Origin: Nitzschia sp. DOCU1
Taxonomy: Eukaryota > Bacillariophyta > Bacillariophyceae > Bacillariales > Bacillariaceae
Length of the DNA stretch: 64,000 bases
Direction: 5' to 3'
Assembly (NCBI GenBank): GCA_951394045.1
Contig: OX595999.1
Location: forward strand, 1,178,001-1,242,000
Shown piece by piece: positions 21,737 to 32,995 of this stretch. The position numbers and the translations under genes were made by a program. Within the stretch, counting starts at the first letter, position 1. Each line of letters starts with the position of its first letter. The notes under the pieces are model-generated. The model saw nothing but the letters and a program-made list of their open reading frames with translations. It searched no databases and was not told where the DNA came from.

Positions 21737-21990
21737 GACGGGGGTGATCCCACAATCGACATTATGCCGACTTGCTCGAATCAGTCAGGCGGCAGGTCAG
21801 AGGCGCTTTGGCAATACGACGAGAACCCGGCTGTTAGGGAGTCCTTCGATTTTGAGTTGCGACCGATATATCTAGTCTTGCTGGAACCTCCTTTACTCCA
21901 CTTTGAGTACCTGATGTCGACTTTTGACATTTGCACGGGGCAAAAGTTGATTTCCGCGATCACTACCTCGATTCATTGGCCACGACGAAC
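21737..21990. repeat. Duplicated block, copy 1 (pair at ~24848-25100)
   Basis: About 250 bp that recurs near 24848-25100 in the same orientation, recognisable by TTTGGCAAT, AGGGAGTCCT and CTTTGAGTACCTGATGTC in the same order. Non-coding as far as can be seen. Confidence 0.65.
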
Positions 21991-22530
21991 GTTACATAGC
22001 TCCAACGTTTGAACATCAAGACTACCATCGTAACATGAAACGGCCAGTCCATGAGCAGACGCTCGAGGACTCCAAGAATGAGTTTTGAGTTGACCAGCCT
22101 GGACCATTCGTCGTCGAATAGTATTATACAGGGTTGCAAGAGAATAACGTTCCACCAATTCTTGAGTGGAACGATTAGAATTGTCCCACTGATCAGAATC
22201 CGCCAGCCAAAACAAAGCCTTGTATTGAACCGTTTCAGAGTTTGTTAACGTATCGACGAGGTCATCAGAAACAATACTTTCAATGGAGTCTATAAGTGCA
22301 GACAGCGAACGCCGGTGTTGTGTAACGAGTGGGTAATAGGGTCGGCACTGCAGTCTGCAATGGAGTCTTAGGACTTGGACTTGGTGGATTTGATGGTATT
22401 GGTGTGCTTTGTGGTCTTTTCAACGCGACTCCGACGTCCACTGCAACAATGACAAAAACAAGAACGAGGACAAGCATCCGATATGAACGGACGAAGGCTG
22501 TATTTCTTGTCTTCAAAATAGCACCAGCCC
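21973..22530 (-). pseudogene. Remnant of an LRR membrane protein gene
   Basis: Read on the minus strand, 22516-22280 gives a basic stretch, a membrane segment (RMLVLVLVFVIVAVDVGV) and a Pro/Ser-rich linker. Then, in a different frame, come LSALIDSIESIVSDDLVDTL and YKALFWLADSDQWDN, followed by RSTQELVERYSLATLY and HGLAVSCYDGSLDVQTLEL. This order is the usual N-terminal half of diatom LRR membrane proteins: cytosolic head, one TM segment, then an LRR cap. There is no ATG, a frameshift lies near 22310, and the repeats themselves are missing after 21973, so it is a broken copy. Confidence 0.65.
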
Positions 22531-22756
22531 CAATCGAAATGTGGTATCCAAACTAAAACTCTACGAGCAATGTGATGGTTTGCTAACAAATGCACTCATG
22601 AGAAGCGGGATGAGGACTGATAATGCCCAGACGATGTTGAATGAAAGATTTTCAATGTTACGCTCAACGCTCTTGCTGGATCCTATTCATCGACCAAGAT
22701 CTGGGATTACAAGTTATCTCGGGCCTCGTCACGCGGGCCGCCTCCCACGAGATTGG

Positions 22757-23455
22757 TCATACACAAAGATCGGAGCGACAGCCCCCGTCGAGTGGGGTGC
22801 ACTTCAATGTGCCATTAGAATACTCTCCGCTGCAACAACCATTTGAACACTGGTAGCTGTTGGTGCATTCCGTCCAATTACCCAAAATTTCGCCGTTGGG
22901 TGTTTCGGCGCAAGCATCTACCGGTATGTCTGACGGGGCCAAACTGGGAAATTCAGAGGGCAACGGACTTGGAGCCGCACTAGCTTCCACACGCGCTCCC
23001 GCAGCCACGACGCCCACTGCAACAACGACTAAAACAAGAAGGAGAGCCAGCATTCGATAAAAAGCTTCTTTCCTCGACAAACCCAGGATTCGGGGCGCAT
23101 TCTCCTCCTTGGAATCGACTGCTATCATGGGGTTCACCGCAACACGCTGTAAAGCCTCCTGGACTTCCCTTTTGACTCGTTCAGCGATTTCTTCATCAAT
23201 GTCTGGTACCAGCTGGGCCTCAGCAAAAGGAGCACGGTCAGGTGGTGGTCTATACGGTGCTTTGAGTGGCCAGTCGTTATCTTCATAGTTTCTTGCTGCT
23301 GACACATTGTTGGCGTCTGATGTTGGAGAGTTTCTTTGCCGACCGTGCGCTGTCTTATCTACTCTCCTGCTCTGCTGCTCGGGTGGCCCATACGGTGCTT
23401 GCAGTGGCGCATCGTTATCATTTTCAACATCTGTTGTGTCCGATCTTCTCCCCAT
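22757..23455 (-). CDS. Type II membrane protein with extracellular Cys-rich module
   Basis: 232 aa, ATG at 23455. A hydrophilic cytosolic head contains two similar motifs, LQAPYGPP and LKAPYRPP. A single membrane segment follows (RMLALLLVLVVVAVGVVAAG), then a Pro/Ser linker and one Cys-rich module (LGN-type: ILGNWTECTNSYQCSNGCC, then LKCTPLDGGCRSDLC). That module is the same as in the two neighbouring chitinases, but no chitin-binding or catalytic domain is present. The head and TM resemble the LRR remnant next door. It may be a surface receptor-like or anchoring protein built by recombination of local parts; function unknown. Confidence 0.75.
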   Translation of the reverse strand: MGRRSDTTDVENDNDAPLQAPYGPPEQQSRRVDKTAHGRQRNSPTSDANNVSAARNYEDNDWPLKAPYRPPPDRAPFAEAQLVPDIDEEIAERVKREVQEALQRVAVNPMIAVDSKEENAPRILGLSRKEAFYRMLALLLVLVVVAVGVVAAGARVEASAAPSPLPSEFPSLAPSDIPVDACAETPNGEILGNWTECTNSYQCSNGCCSGEYSNGTLKCTPLDGGCRSDLCV

Positions 23456-23589
23456 CGCGTGCTTGCTGGAAGAGGGGTCGTGTTTGTCTTGGTTATTCTA
23501 GCGAAAAAGGCAAGAGAGCCAGAAAAATGGAGAAGAGCGGTGGTGGAGGGCGGCGACTGGTTTAGCGACCGAAGTCTTGGTTCTCAATG

Positions 23590-24660
23590 TCCTGGCCACA
23601 GTTGGTTTCTGCGACCACTACAGTTGTTCGTGGTGGTGATCGCTGTAGGCGCAAGACCGCGCGGCAGGCGCAGGATTTCGCTCTTCTCTTCTAACGCGAC
23701 CACTCCTTGTGCATTAACCCCTCCACGACCACGACTCCCCTAAACGGACGGATCTTCCCAAGCTGTTATCGCAACTCTCAATGTTTGCAATTGTTGTCTT
23801 TGTGTTCACAATTTCGGCTTCGCAAGTATTGAAAACAACAACCCTTACTACTACTACAGCATCAAGATGAAGAACCTCATCCTCCGAACTGCTCTAATCT
23901 TCTTGACCTTATGTGTTTTGGTCATCTTCCTTTAATAGCTCTCCTGGTGGTGCTGGTGCGCCAATTGCAAGGACTATGGTGCCGGGGCCAGAATGTAAAA
24001 CGGTGATCGTGGAGCCCTAAAGTGTTCGAGTAGCGCTGATCATACTAGAACAAGGAAGCGGTACGAAATCTTTGTGGCGATTGCCAACGCGGTTGGCATG
24101 GTAGGCTACTCGGAGAGCGGATGTTTTTACAATTGGTGAGGATGAGAAGCATCATTATCTTCTTCATTGCAACGGAGAGTACTACAATTACATCTCTACG
24201 CGCTTCATCTCGAATTTAATATGAAAACAACAAGAAAAACTTAATCACGTCAATAGTCTTGGACTGGAACAAATAAGAAACCAAATAATAATATATCGAA
24301 TGAATCACATCATGCTATCCTGCCTTTCAGTACTACTCATGCTTTAAGAATAGTAGTTCTCCTAGTAGTAGCTACTAGTAGTTCGTTTTCCATTCCGGTT
24401 GTAATTCTCGCTACTAGTTCAAGGTCCGTGTAGCTTTAATTGAGGCAGCCACCACACTAGCAGAAACGCGGCGCGGTACTTGCTAGCTACTAGTACAGTA
24501 GTACGACGATCGTAGAATACGATTGCATTGAATAGGGGACTTCTATCATTAATTCATTCACGGTGAATTTCTAGACGTCGACTACTTTGATTTCTCTGCG
24601 ATTATTGCCGGCTTGCGCGCGTGCGCCGTCGTTCGCGAGAAGAACAAGGAAAATAAGGGT
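23590..24660. repeat. Segmental duplicate of ~25050-27330
   Basis: Beyond the chitinase remnant, flanks also match: 23590-23760 with ~25050-25370, the 3' UTR zone 24145-24300 with ~26817-27000, and 24460-24660 with the COG4 upstream zone ~27190-27350 (shared GACTACTTTGATTTC). So one event copied the chitinase and the promoter side of its neighbour. Confidence 0.75.
23725..24140 (+). pseudogene. Gutted GH19 chitinase copy
   Basis: This is a damaged copy of the chitinase at 25461-26818. It keeps the promoter-like 5' flank, a start codon at 23867 with ~20 leader codons, and then jumps to exon 2 (CTCTCCTGGTGG... at 23938). A further internal deletion of ~115 bp removes the middle of exon 2, and the last ~110 bp of the gene are nearly intact up to 24140, with a 48-bp run identical to the intact gene. 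Nothing between leader and exon 2 remains and stops interrupt the rest. It cannot encode a chitinase. Confidence 0.85.
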
Positions 24661-25460
24661 TGGTCAAATCGACGATGACGAGAGATGCCACGATGACCTG
24701 ATGACCCGCCACACATCTTTTACACCGATATCACGACACTGCACCCTTTGCATGCTAGTGCAGCGTTGTTGTTATAATGGATGATTGAGTTTCTAGGGTC
24801 GGGGAGTGCTATTGTAGGAAGAAAATCGTGTTCGTCCCGCAAGACGCCGGTGATCCTGCAATCAACACGTCGGCTTTCCTCGAATGAATCAGGCGGGGTA
24901 CGAGTTAGTCGCTTTGGCAATGCACGGCAACCCCAGTGCTAGGGAGTCCTCATACGACCCCCACTAGGTTTAGAGCTAATCTCTTGCTGGAACCACCTCT
25001 ATTCCACTTTGAGTACCTGATGTCCACGTCGACATTAGTATCAACAAGAAAGTGGTTTCTGCGACCACTACCACGATTGATTTCTCAGGCAACAAGCACT
25101 ATACCAATCTTCATTGCCTACCGCGCCCTTTCCTCGATTGGATGAGATGACGATGAGCTCATCGGAGTTATTTTTTATTCTGGCTGGGTTGATCGCTTTT
25201 GGCACAAGACCGTCATAGACGCCGATCGAACTTGAAGATTTGAGAAATCATTTCACGAATGATTCCGCGATTCAAGTAATCTTATCGCGACTACTCTGCG
25301 ACTCGTGCAGCGACCACTCTACCAGCGACTCCCCGAAACGGACGGGTCTTCCCAAGCTGTCATCGCCATTCTTGATGTTTATATTTCCTGTCTTTGTTCT
25401 CACAATTTCGGATTTGCAAGTATTGAAAGCAACAACCCTTACTACAACGGCAACATCAAA
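24661..25460. other. Intergenic, duplicated sequence and chitinase promoter
   Basis: Contains the second copy of the 21737-21990 block (~24848-25100) and the likely promoter of the downstream chitinase. No gene recognised. Confidence 0.5.
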
Positions 25461-26818
25461 ATGAACATCATCCTCCGAGCTGCTTTCGTCCTCCTGGCCT
25501 TTTCTGGGGCTTGTGCCCAAGAAGAACAAGAAACCTATGAGCACAATCTCCGTGGCTTGCAGACTAAACTGGGTGACTGGGCGCTATGTACCTCGAGCAG
25601 TCAGTGCAACAATGGATGCTGCAGTGGCACGTACTCGAACGGTGTGTTGAAGTGTACTCCGTTGAATGGGGGGTTCAATTCTAACATTTGCGTAAGTGGA
25701 CCTGCCCCTGCCCCCACTACTGCTCCTGCTCCCACTAGCAGTGGCCAGTTGGGTGATTGGGCGCTTTGTACTTCGAACTCTGCGTGCCGCAACGGATGCT
25801 GCAGCTCCATGTACTCGAACGGTGTGTTCAAGTGTACCCCATTGAGTGGGGGGTTCAATGCTAACATTTGCACTGGTGGATCTACTACTCCTGCTCCTGC
25901 TCCTGTCTCTGCCCCCACTAGCAGTATTGGCACATGCGGAGGGGGCAATCGCGGTAATGGGAGATGCGCGGACGGTACTTGTTGCTCCCAATACGGTTGG
26001 TGCGGGACGACGGCTGCGCATTGTAGTGGTACTCCCACTGCTCCTGTCCCTACTCCTACTGCTCCTGTCTCTACTCCCACAGCCGGTACCAGGACTATCA
26101 ACTCCCCGGCGGTCAGATTGACTGTAGCCCAGGTTCAGGCTGGTGTCAGAGTCAAGGGAGATTCCACCAGTTTTACAACTCAGGCCATCGTGGACTTGAT
26201 CAACCAAGTTACAAGCGGATACTCTTTGTACCGGCAAATCGCTTTTGTTGCCCACACCATCTGGGAGTCTGGTAGCTACCAATACCGGGAAGAAATAGCA
26301 AAGGACGCAAACCGCGAAGCATACCAGGATTGCGATTGGAATACTGATGGCATTCAATATCCTACCAACGGGAAGTATTTCTATGGCCGTGGATTCCTGC
26401 AGGTAAGCATTTTGGTTGGTTGTTCTAGAACTACCTGACGGCGTCGGCCTCACTTTATTATCTTTCTCTCTTTGCTCGTGCTTTGTTTGTCTTGCTTCTT
26501 TCATAGCTCTCGTGGTGCGCCAACTACAAAGCCTATGGTGCGGCCCGAATGATCAACGGTGATCGTGATTACTTTTACAACCGACCCGAGCTTGTTGCGA
26601 CCGATCCTTACGCCATGGATTCTGCGGCGTGGTTCTATGGGACCTTAGTTACGGATACGTCTGGCGAATTTGGCCGTACCACGAATGCCATCAACGGAGA
26701 CCTAGAGTGTGCGAGTAGCGCCGGTCATGCCAAGGCAAGGAAGCGGTACGAAATCTTTGTGGCGATTGCCAACGCGGTTGGCATGACAGGCTACTCGGAA
26801 AGTGGATGTTACAATTGA
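25461..26818 (+). CDS. Secreted GH19 chitinase with two Cys-rich modules and one hevein domain
   Basis: Two exons, 25461-26402 and 26507-26818, 417 aa; phase-0 intron of 104 bp at exactly the same site as in the chitinase at 14553-16169 (GRGxxQ|LSW). ATG at 25461 opens a signal peptide (MNIILRAAFVLLAFSGACAQ). Two Cys-rich modules lie at 37-77 and 97-137 (LGDWALCTSxSxCxNGCC, KCTPLxGGFNxNIC), one ChtBD1 at ~159-188 and a Thr/Pro linker. The GH19 domain has AHTIWESGSY, PELVATDP and INGDLEC. It is a close paralogue of the minus-strand gene with a different number of N-terminal modules. Secreted; substrate presumably chitin. Confidence 0.9.
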
Positions 26819-27448
26819 TGAGGAGCATAATCATCTTCATTGTAATGGCGAGTACTACTACCAACAATGACATTCCACACTGAAAATCAGTCTTCTACGC
26901 GCGTCACCTCGAATTTATTACAAAAAAGAATAAGAAAAAAACTTCACCACATCAACATCAATAGTCTTGGACTGGGATAAATGAATTAAACATACTAACA
27001 TCGAATCATGATTATGGAGCTTTCTAGTACTCTAGCTATCCTAGGAGCTCGTTTCTTTGCGCCTCTCCTCGTCCTCCTCATTCTCGCCTTTAGTTCAAAA
27101 ACGAGTCGGTTTCATGTAGGCATCCACCACACTTTTAGATATGCGAATCTTTTGCCTGCTTCCGATACTAGCTCGCTATCTCTACAGTAGTACGCCGGCC
27201 GATAGCATTCGATAGACTTTTATCCTCCCGTCCCCGAAAAAAATCTACGGTATGATAGTTGGCGACTACTTTGATTTCCATCCGATTTTGGACGGCCCGG
27301 CGCGCCCATGTGCCGTTTGCGGTTTTTGTTGTTCTCGCGATGGATCGAGGACGATGATGATGACAATGACCCCACTCAACCCATCCGTTTTGTTAAGCAC
27401 ACACATCCTTTGCCACTTCCTAGCCATAGTCTGGTAATTGTAAACATC
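26819..27448. other. Intergenic and COG4 upstream region
   Basis: No separate gene. It matches the duplicate at 24145-24660. An in-frame ATG at 27308 could extend COG4 by 47 residues, but its product is low-complexity and the copy at 24.6 kb does not keep the frame. Confidence 0.45.
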
Positions 27449-30310
27449 ATGGCGGCAGATACAGTCGCCACGGTTGTCATGTTTGAAGATGCCGTGCCGA
27501 AAAGCATGGTGGATGCTTTGGAGAGTGAGGATCCCTTTGCGGGCCTCCTGCAGATTTCTCAACACTCGGCTCGCAAGGCTCAAACCTTGTCGAAACAATT
27601 ACAAGCCGATTTATCGCAGTTTACTTTGGAATTACCTGATCTTTTGAGAAGATTGCCCCACTTGGAAAATATGGATTCTCATCCCGTAGCAACAGCTACA
27701 GCCTGTAGTGATTCCATTTTGCATTCTCTCACCAAGATTGCGTCGGGTGGCTCTCAGGCCTCGCAAGAAATTCGGCAACTAGAGCAAGAAAAACGCGATT
27801 TAGAGTCGCACGCTCAAGATGTGGAAACGGCTCTGCTGCTACGCAAGGCTTCGGATGCAGCGGCACAAGCTCTGAGTGCCCAGCGCTATGCCGAAGCCGC
27901 CAAGGCGATTCAAGATTACATTGTGCAAAAAGATCAGCTAAAGCGATTGACGGAACGTGCCAAGGCGTATGCGGGAGAATATACAGTCACGCAATTAGAA
28001 GCGACACATCGTGCTTTGAAGCAAACCTTGTTGCAAGATTATCAAACTGCCGTGGAAGAATCCAATGTCATGACGTTGGGCAAGTTAACTCCATTGGTAC
28101 AAATGGTTCAAATGGAACAAGAAGCTGTTCAATTGTATTTGCGCTTTTTAAAATCGCTATTGGAAGAACAACTTGCCAAAGCCGCGAATGCACAAACTGA
28201 CACCAAAACAAAACAACCACCCCATGTACCAATGGCACGAGTCTACAATGCGGCCGTGACGATTCTAAGGCATCATTTACCCATGGTGAGTCATTGTTTG
28301 CATCGGGCTGCTGGTGATGCCGCCGTGGTACAATTGGTACATGTTCAAGTCGAACAAGCTGTGAGTCCATTGTTTCAGGCGTACGTTCGTTCCCGACAAT
28401 TGAGCTTGAGTAGTAGAAATGCCCAACAAGTCTATGTCTTGTTGGAAGACAAGTATTCTTCCGGTTCTGCTAGTCATGAAGACGAAGTGGATGATTGTGG
28501 ATTTGCCGAACAAGTGGGAACTTTGGGTGATGTCGATGCGGCCATGGAAGAAGTCGCCTTGCTATTACAACATGCCGAATCCTATGTAAGATTTATCCAA
28601 CACACTGTCAAAGAAGTCAACAAGGCTCGAGCGATGCGACACTCGCAACGCCAAGAAGAAAAACGCTTGGAAAGAGAACGTCAAGAATGGGCCACAGGAA
28701 TGTCATCGTCGAATACCGAAGACGAAGATTTCAAAAATGACGATGGCGACGATGTCTATCAGCCATTGGAAATTTTGCCAGCTCATACCCAATTGCATGA
28801 AATTCTGGCAGAAGTAGGTGGCTATTACAGTGTCATTGAACGTTGTTTGTTATTGGCATCCATGCAACGAGCCTTTGTGATTCCTATTGAGGAAGATCCC
28901 GCTCGTCACCTTTCGCCTTTGGCAACCAAATCTCAAAATTCACCCGCGGTCGGTGATCGAGCCGTTCAAACGGCCGTGGTAGAATCGTGCTTGTATGCGG
29001 CTCGTCGAGCCGTTCAACGTGCGTTTGCCACCGGACATGCGGGAACCGCATCGGCCATGACGAATTATTGTGCAGATTGTTTGCGAGGCGTCCTCGTGGA
29101 ATTCTTGAGTCGTCGAGCCGAAGATTGGGGTGTGACAGCACTCAAACCCGGAGAAGGCTTGTTGGAAGGATCGGCTGGTCTTTTCAATTATGCCACGACC
29201 CAAATTATGCGTCAAGGACAACATCACGATGACAAAAAGAAGGACCGAGCTCAAAAGCAATTGGAAATTCAACAAGGTATTGCCTTGGCGTGTGCTACCT
29301 TTAATGATTTACAGGTAGCTGCCAAACATACAGCCGAATTGGAAACGATTCTTAAAGATCAAGTCGCCAAAGGATTTCCAACGGGAACTCATGAAACGGA
29401 ACAATTGGAAATGTGTGTGAGCTCCCTAAGTCCGGTAGCCCAAATTTTGGAAAGTTCCAGCAAGACGGCCATGGAATCCTTGGTGTCGGTACTCAAGCCC
29501 CGGATTCGTGCCATTGTGACGGATGCAGTGGGTGGAGATTCTGTGTCGTCTCATTTGGGTGTAGGAGCTGGAACGGCGGGATTTTCATTAGGCGTGGGTG
29601 GAACCAAGGCGACGGATCGTCACATGGTCCGTATGAATTATGATTTGGATGAAGAAGCGTACCAGCTTTTGGAAGTTAGCGAAGGATACATTTCGCGATT
29701 GTAAGTAGTACATGGTGGAGGTGTGGTATGCATTGAATCTTGCTTTGTTTGGCTGAAACTAAACTGTTGTCGCTTGATTGGATGCAGGTGTACATGCTTG
29801 GATGACTTGATTCTTCCTCTGTGCTCGCATTTGGCGCCACGTTTGTCAGATGAAATGGTTTTGGAAGTGTTGTCGACCGTTGCCAAGCGACTTGAGATTT
29901 CATTGAAAAAGGTAAGAAGTGCATGTTGAAGGTATAAAAGGAGGAAGGAATAGCGTGTGCTGACAAAACCTGGTTTCTCTCGTCAGTGCCGCTTTACTGC
30001 TTTGGGAGCTCTCAGCTTGGATTCGGACATGCGAGATTTGCTCAACTATGCCAAGGATCGATTGGACGCTTCCGAGTATAATTCAAATGTTGCCTTGTAT
30101 CGCGCCTGCACTCCCTTGGCCCGATTGATGCAAATTGCCAGGCTTTTGAATGTGGATGATCTCGAGGATGTGTTGGATCTTGTCACGGCATCCAAACGAA
30201 AGGGAAATTGGGATCTCACACTGGAAGATACCAAGGCCTACTTGTCCTTGCGCGTCGAGTTTGAAAGCAGCCGCATTCATGATTTGTTGCGAATGCCTGA
30301 CGAAGACTAG
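27449..30310 (+). CDS. COG4: Conserved oligomeric Golgi complex subunit 4
   Basis: Three exons, 27449-29700, 29788-29911 and 29987-30310, 899 aa; introns of 87 and 75 bp. The N-terminal half is a long coiled coil (LEQEKRDLESHAQDVETALLLRK, then a linker of TPR-like helices). The centre and C-terminus match COG4: LSDEMVLEVLSTVAKRLEISLKK|CRFTALGALSLDSDMRDLLNYA and LARLMQIARLLNVDDLEDVLDL, the conserved end of the family. COG tethers intra-Golgi retrograde vesicles together with SNAREs. It is somewhat longer than animal COG4 (~785 aa), with acidic inserts. The start is uncertain between 27308 and 27449. Confidence 0.87.
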
Positions 30311-30697
30311 TTAGTAGGCACAAAAACTAATTAAGATCAACATGACGCAATACTGGAGGAATGATAGTAGGATCCGGATCGTAGGTTTTCGCCCCCCATA
30401 CTGCCGTCTGCCACAACTCTATGGTTAGACACAGCACATTACGAGACAGATCATTGATGCCGCCAAATTTAAATTTTCTTTCTCTAGTAGCTAGCTACAA
30501 AACTCGTCCTCTGTCGGCGCCGATAGGGACATTTTCTTCTCGGAAAGAAAAAAAACTCGCAACACTGTCTCATTGCACATGCTTTTATAGAGCCGACTGT
30601 TGTAAAAGCAGCCAGGAGTAGCAACGCCAGCGTCCGCAGTGATCTCGAATATAGCATTCTAGTGGGAGTTGAGAGCTGCCAAGGAGTCGCCGCGCCT
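30311..30697. other. Convergent intergenic region
   Basis: Between COG4 and the first CRAL-TRIO/DUF6824 gene, with both 3' UTRs. Nothing else recognised. Confidence 0.5.
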
Positions 30698-32421
30698 TTA
30701 ATGCCCGCTGCTCAAGACGACAGGTGGCGCCACCGGTGGTTGTTTGAAAATACCATGGTGTATTTTGCCTTTGCGACCCGCCTGGAAAGCCGCCAAGACA
30801 CGTTTTCGAGCGGTTGCTCCATATCCAATTTCTTTCCATTTACCACCTTCCTTGCCCATAAAACGACCACCCGACTCCTTTACCATCGACACTGTAATTT
30901 CAGCCAGTGCCAACTTGTCGGATTTGGTACCTTGCTCAAATTGTTTCATGGACCCGGCGAGAAAGTCTCGGAAACGAACATTACCAGGGTGATCATGGCC
31001 AGCCGTACCCTTACCGAGAATGACATCTTTGGGGCCCGGCAGAGACGGATCATCGGGAGCACTCGATGAAGGCATCAATGATGGTGGAAGCGTTCCTAAT
31101 ATGGGTTCCAACGGTACACCCATCACACCGCGGAGTGCGGGAGAAGTAACTGCGTTCCCAGTATTAGAAGATATTCCAGTGATGTGACCATTCGTTAGAC
31201 CCCTTTGGGCCAAAATTTGTTCCTTGGATCGGCGCGATTCCAGCCAAAAAATGTGATAGCTAGTAAATAGCTCTCCTGAAGAATCCACGGGGAGTGAATT
31301 TTCGGGAATGCCAAAACTTTTCAGTGTATACAAACACTCCAAGTGATTTCCTGTTAAAAAAGGAGAACACCGTTAGATCGTTGAGACAGCGTTGAAAACC
31401 TCAAGTCAATAGTATTGTTTTGAGTACGTACCGTAGTGCCTTCGTAATCTAGCTCTTTGAACCTTTGTCATGAGAGCAATCGCAACCGTACCCGCCACAT
31501 AAGTCCGTATATCATTGTAGCAAAAGTGATGGGACGCCATGTGTACCGGCAACGAGGTACGAATGACCCCATGATGGGACCCTATCGGAGGGTGGTCCAC
31601 GGTGTAACTGATCACAGTCACTCCTTTTCGTTGCGACTCTTCTGATTCCACTGACGCCATGTAAACGTAGTAGGTAGCTCGGAGCTAACAGCCATAACGT
31701 CAACGTGATCCGGAGAAGGATATGGACAGGTTCAGTGCATGATCTGACATCATTGCGTTCAACGGCTTGTATCATTCTTGTGTACACGTACCAAATTTTC
31801 GACAGTCTTGAATTTCCGCAGCGCAAACATTCCCACAATAATCACCCGCCCCGCTGAATCTTTGTGCGGTGATAGCTGGTGGTGTCCCGCCTTTAAAGAT
31901 TCCATGTCGTCTTCATCCAAATCTTGCAGCTTGATGTCTTTCACCAGCTTTTCTTCACCAAATAATTCCCGCTTGAACTCGAAAAAGCGGATCATTCGTT
32001 GAGCTGCCTCCCACGCGTCATAGCGATCAGCCCGAATAAACATGACCCGAAATGCACGAGATTTCACGTATTCACTGGACATTTGCTCTGCTAGTTCATA
32101 GGCAGTCCCGCCCTTGATCAAGTCCAAGTGCAGATCCAACTCGGCAAGGCGATCGTCCAAAATACCCGGCTGTCTGTCTTCGAATTTGTGGTCAATCCCG
32201 TGCACATCATTCTCCACAACTTCTCGTTCTTGAATGGACAAGGATGCCATTTCCTTGGCAAGTAACGAGTCGATGACTTGAGGAGATGTGTTCGTTTCGA
32301 ATTCTAGTGATTCCACAGAGGTGGGAGCGCCGACCAACACGGCCGAGTTTCGATCGACGACATCCCTTTCACCCCAGCGATTGCCACCAAAGATACCAAG
32401 GCATCCTTGACGAGCATCCAT
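30698..32421 (-). CDS. CRAL-TRIO plus DUF6824 protein, copy 1
   Basis: Three exons, 31792-32421, 31432-31684 and 30698-31350, 511 aa; introns phase 0 and phase 1. Exon 1 has an acidic N-terminus with LSIQEREVVENDVHGI and AFRVMFIRADRYDAWEAAQRMIRFF, the CRAL-TRIO N-terminal helices. Exon 2 begins LRATYYVYMA and carries GVTVISYTV and LPVHMASHHFCYND of the lipid-binding core. The C-terminus is a DUF6824 domain: DVILGKGTAGHDHPGN, LALAEITVSMVKESGGRF and ARKRVLAAF. CRAL-TRIO domains bind small lipids and phosphoinositides; DUF6824 is abundant in diatoms and suspected to bind DNA or act in regulation, but its role is not established. Neighbour of a tandem paralogue with identical intron sites. Confidence 0.82.
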
Positions 32422-32995
32422 TGCTCCTTATTGACAAGTTTTATAGTAATAATGGCGGGGAGAGACCATTGAAATGGACGTCGGGAGGGTAACGTTGTTT
32501 TCTGTGAGACCAAAAAGTATGAGAACGAAACTCCTTTTGACCAAGCACCATGGTGCAAAGTTCAGCGGTCCTAGCGTTTTGGCGCTAATACAACAGCCGC
32601 GAACCTGGGTGAAGGGAGGGCGCATTTTACCACTTGTTAGGCCTTAGGCCTTCTGATTGGTCAGGATTTTATCTGTGACGTGGCAAATCTTCTTCAGACA
32701 CTCCACAGGTTCTCCTTTGCGACCTATCCACGGCTTCGCGCGCTTCTCGGCCAAAACTACCCCCTCCTACTACTATGGAACGGTCGTCGTCTTGTCAATG
32801 TAGCAACAAAGGACGGCAGCTCCGGCACTTTTGAGACTGGACTTACTGTCGCAAAAGATCTAGGTATCGCACAAAGACCTCTATCGTAACCTTTTTATTT
32901 CTAACTGCTGGCCAATCCATGAGCTCTTTGCGTGTAGTTTCCATTTTGCGGCCTCCCCACCGCTAGAGTAATTCCCCACAATCGGTCATTCGAAA
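32422..32995. other. Spacer between tandem paralogues
   Basis: Upstream region of copy 1 and 3' UTR of copy 2. A TTAGGCCTTAGGCC short repeat lies at ~32638. No gene recognised. Confidence 0.45.

Noticed and set aside
25584..26504. 306-codon minus-strand frame
   Set aside because: Antisense of the second chitinase, rich in Arg/Ser/Thr because of codon bias; no motif and no ATG-led domain.
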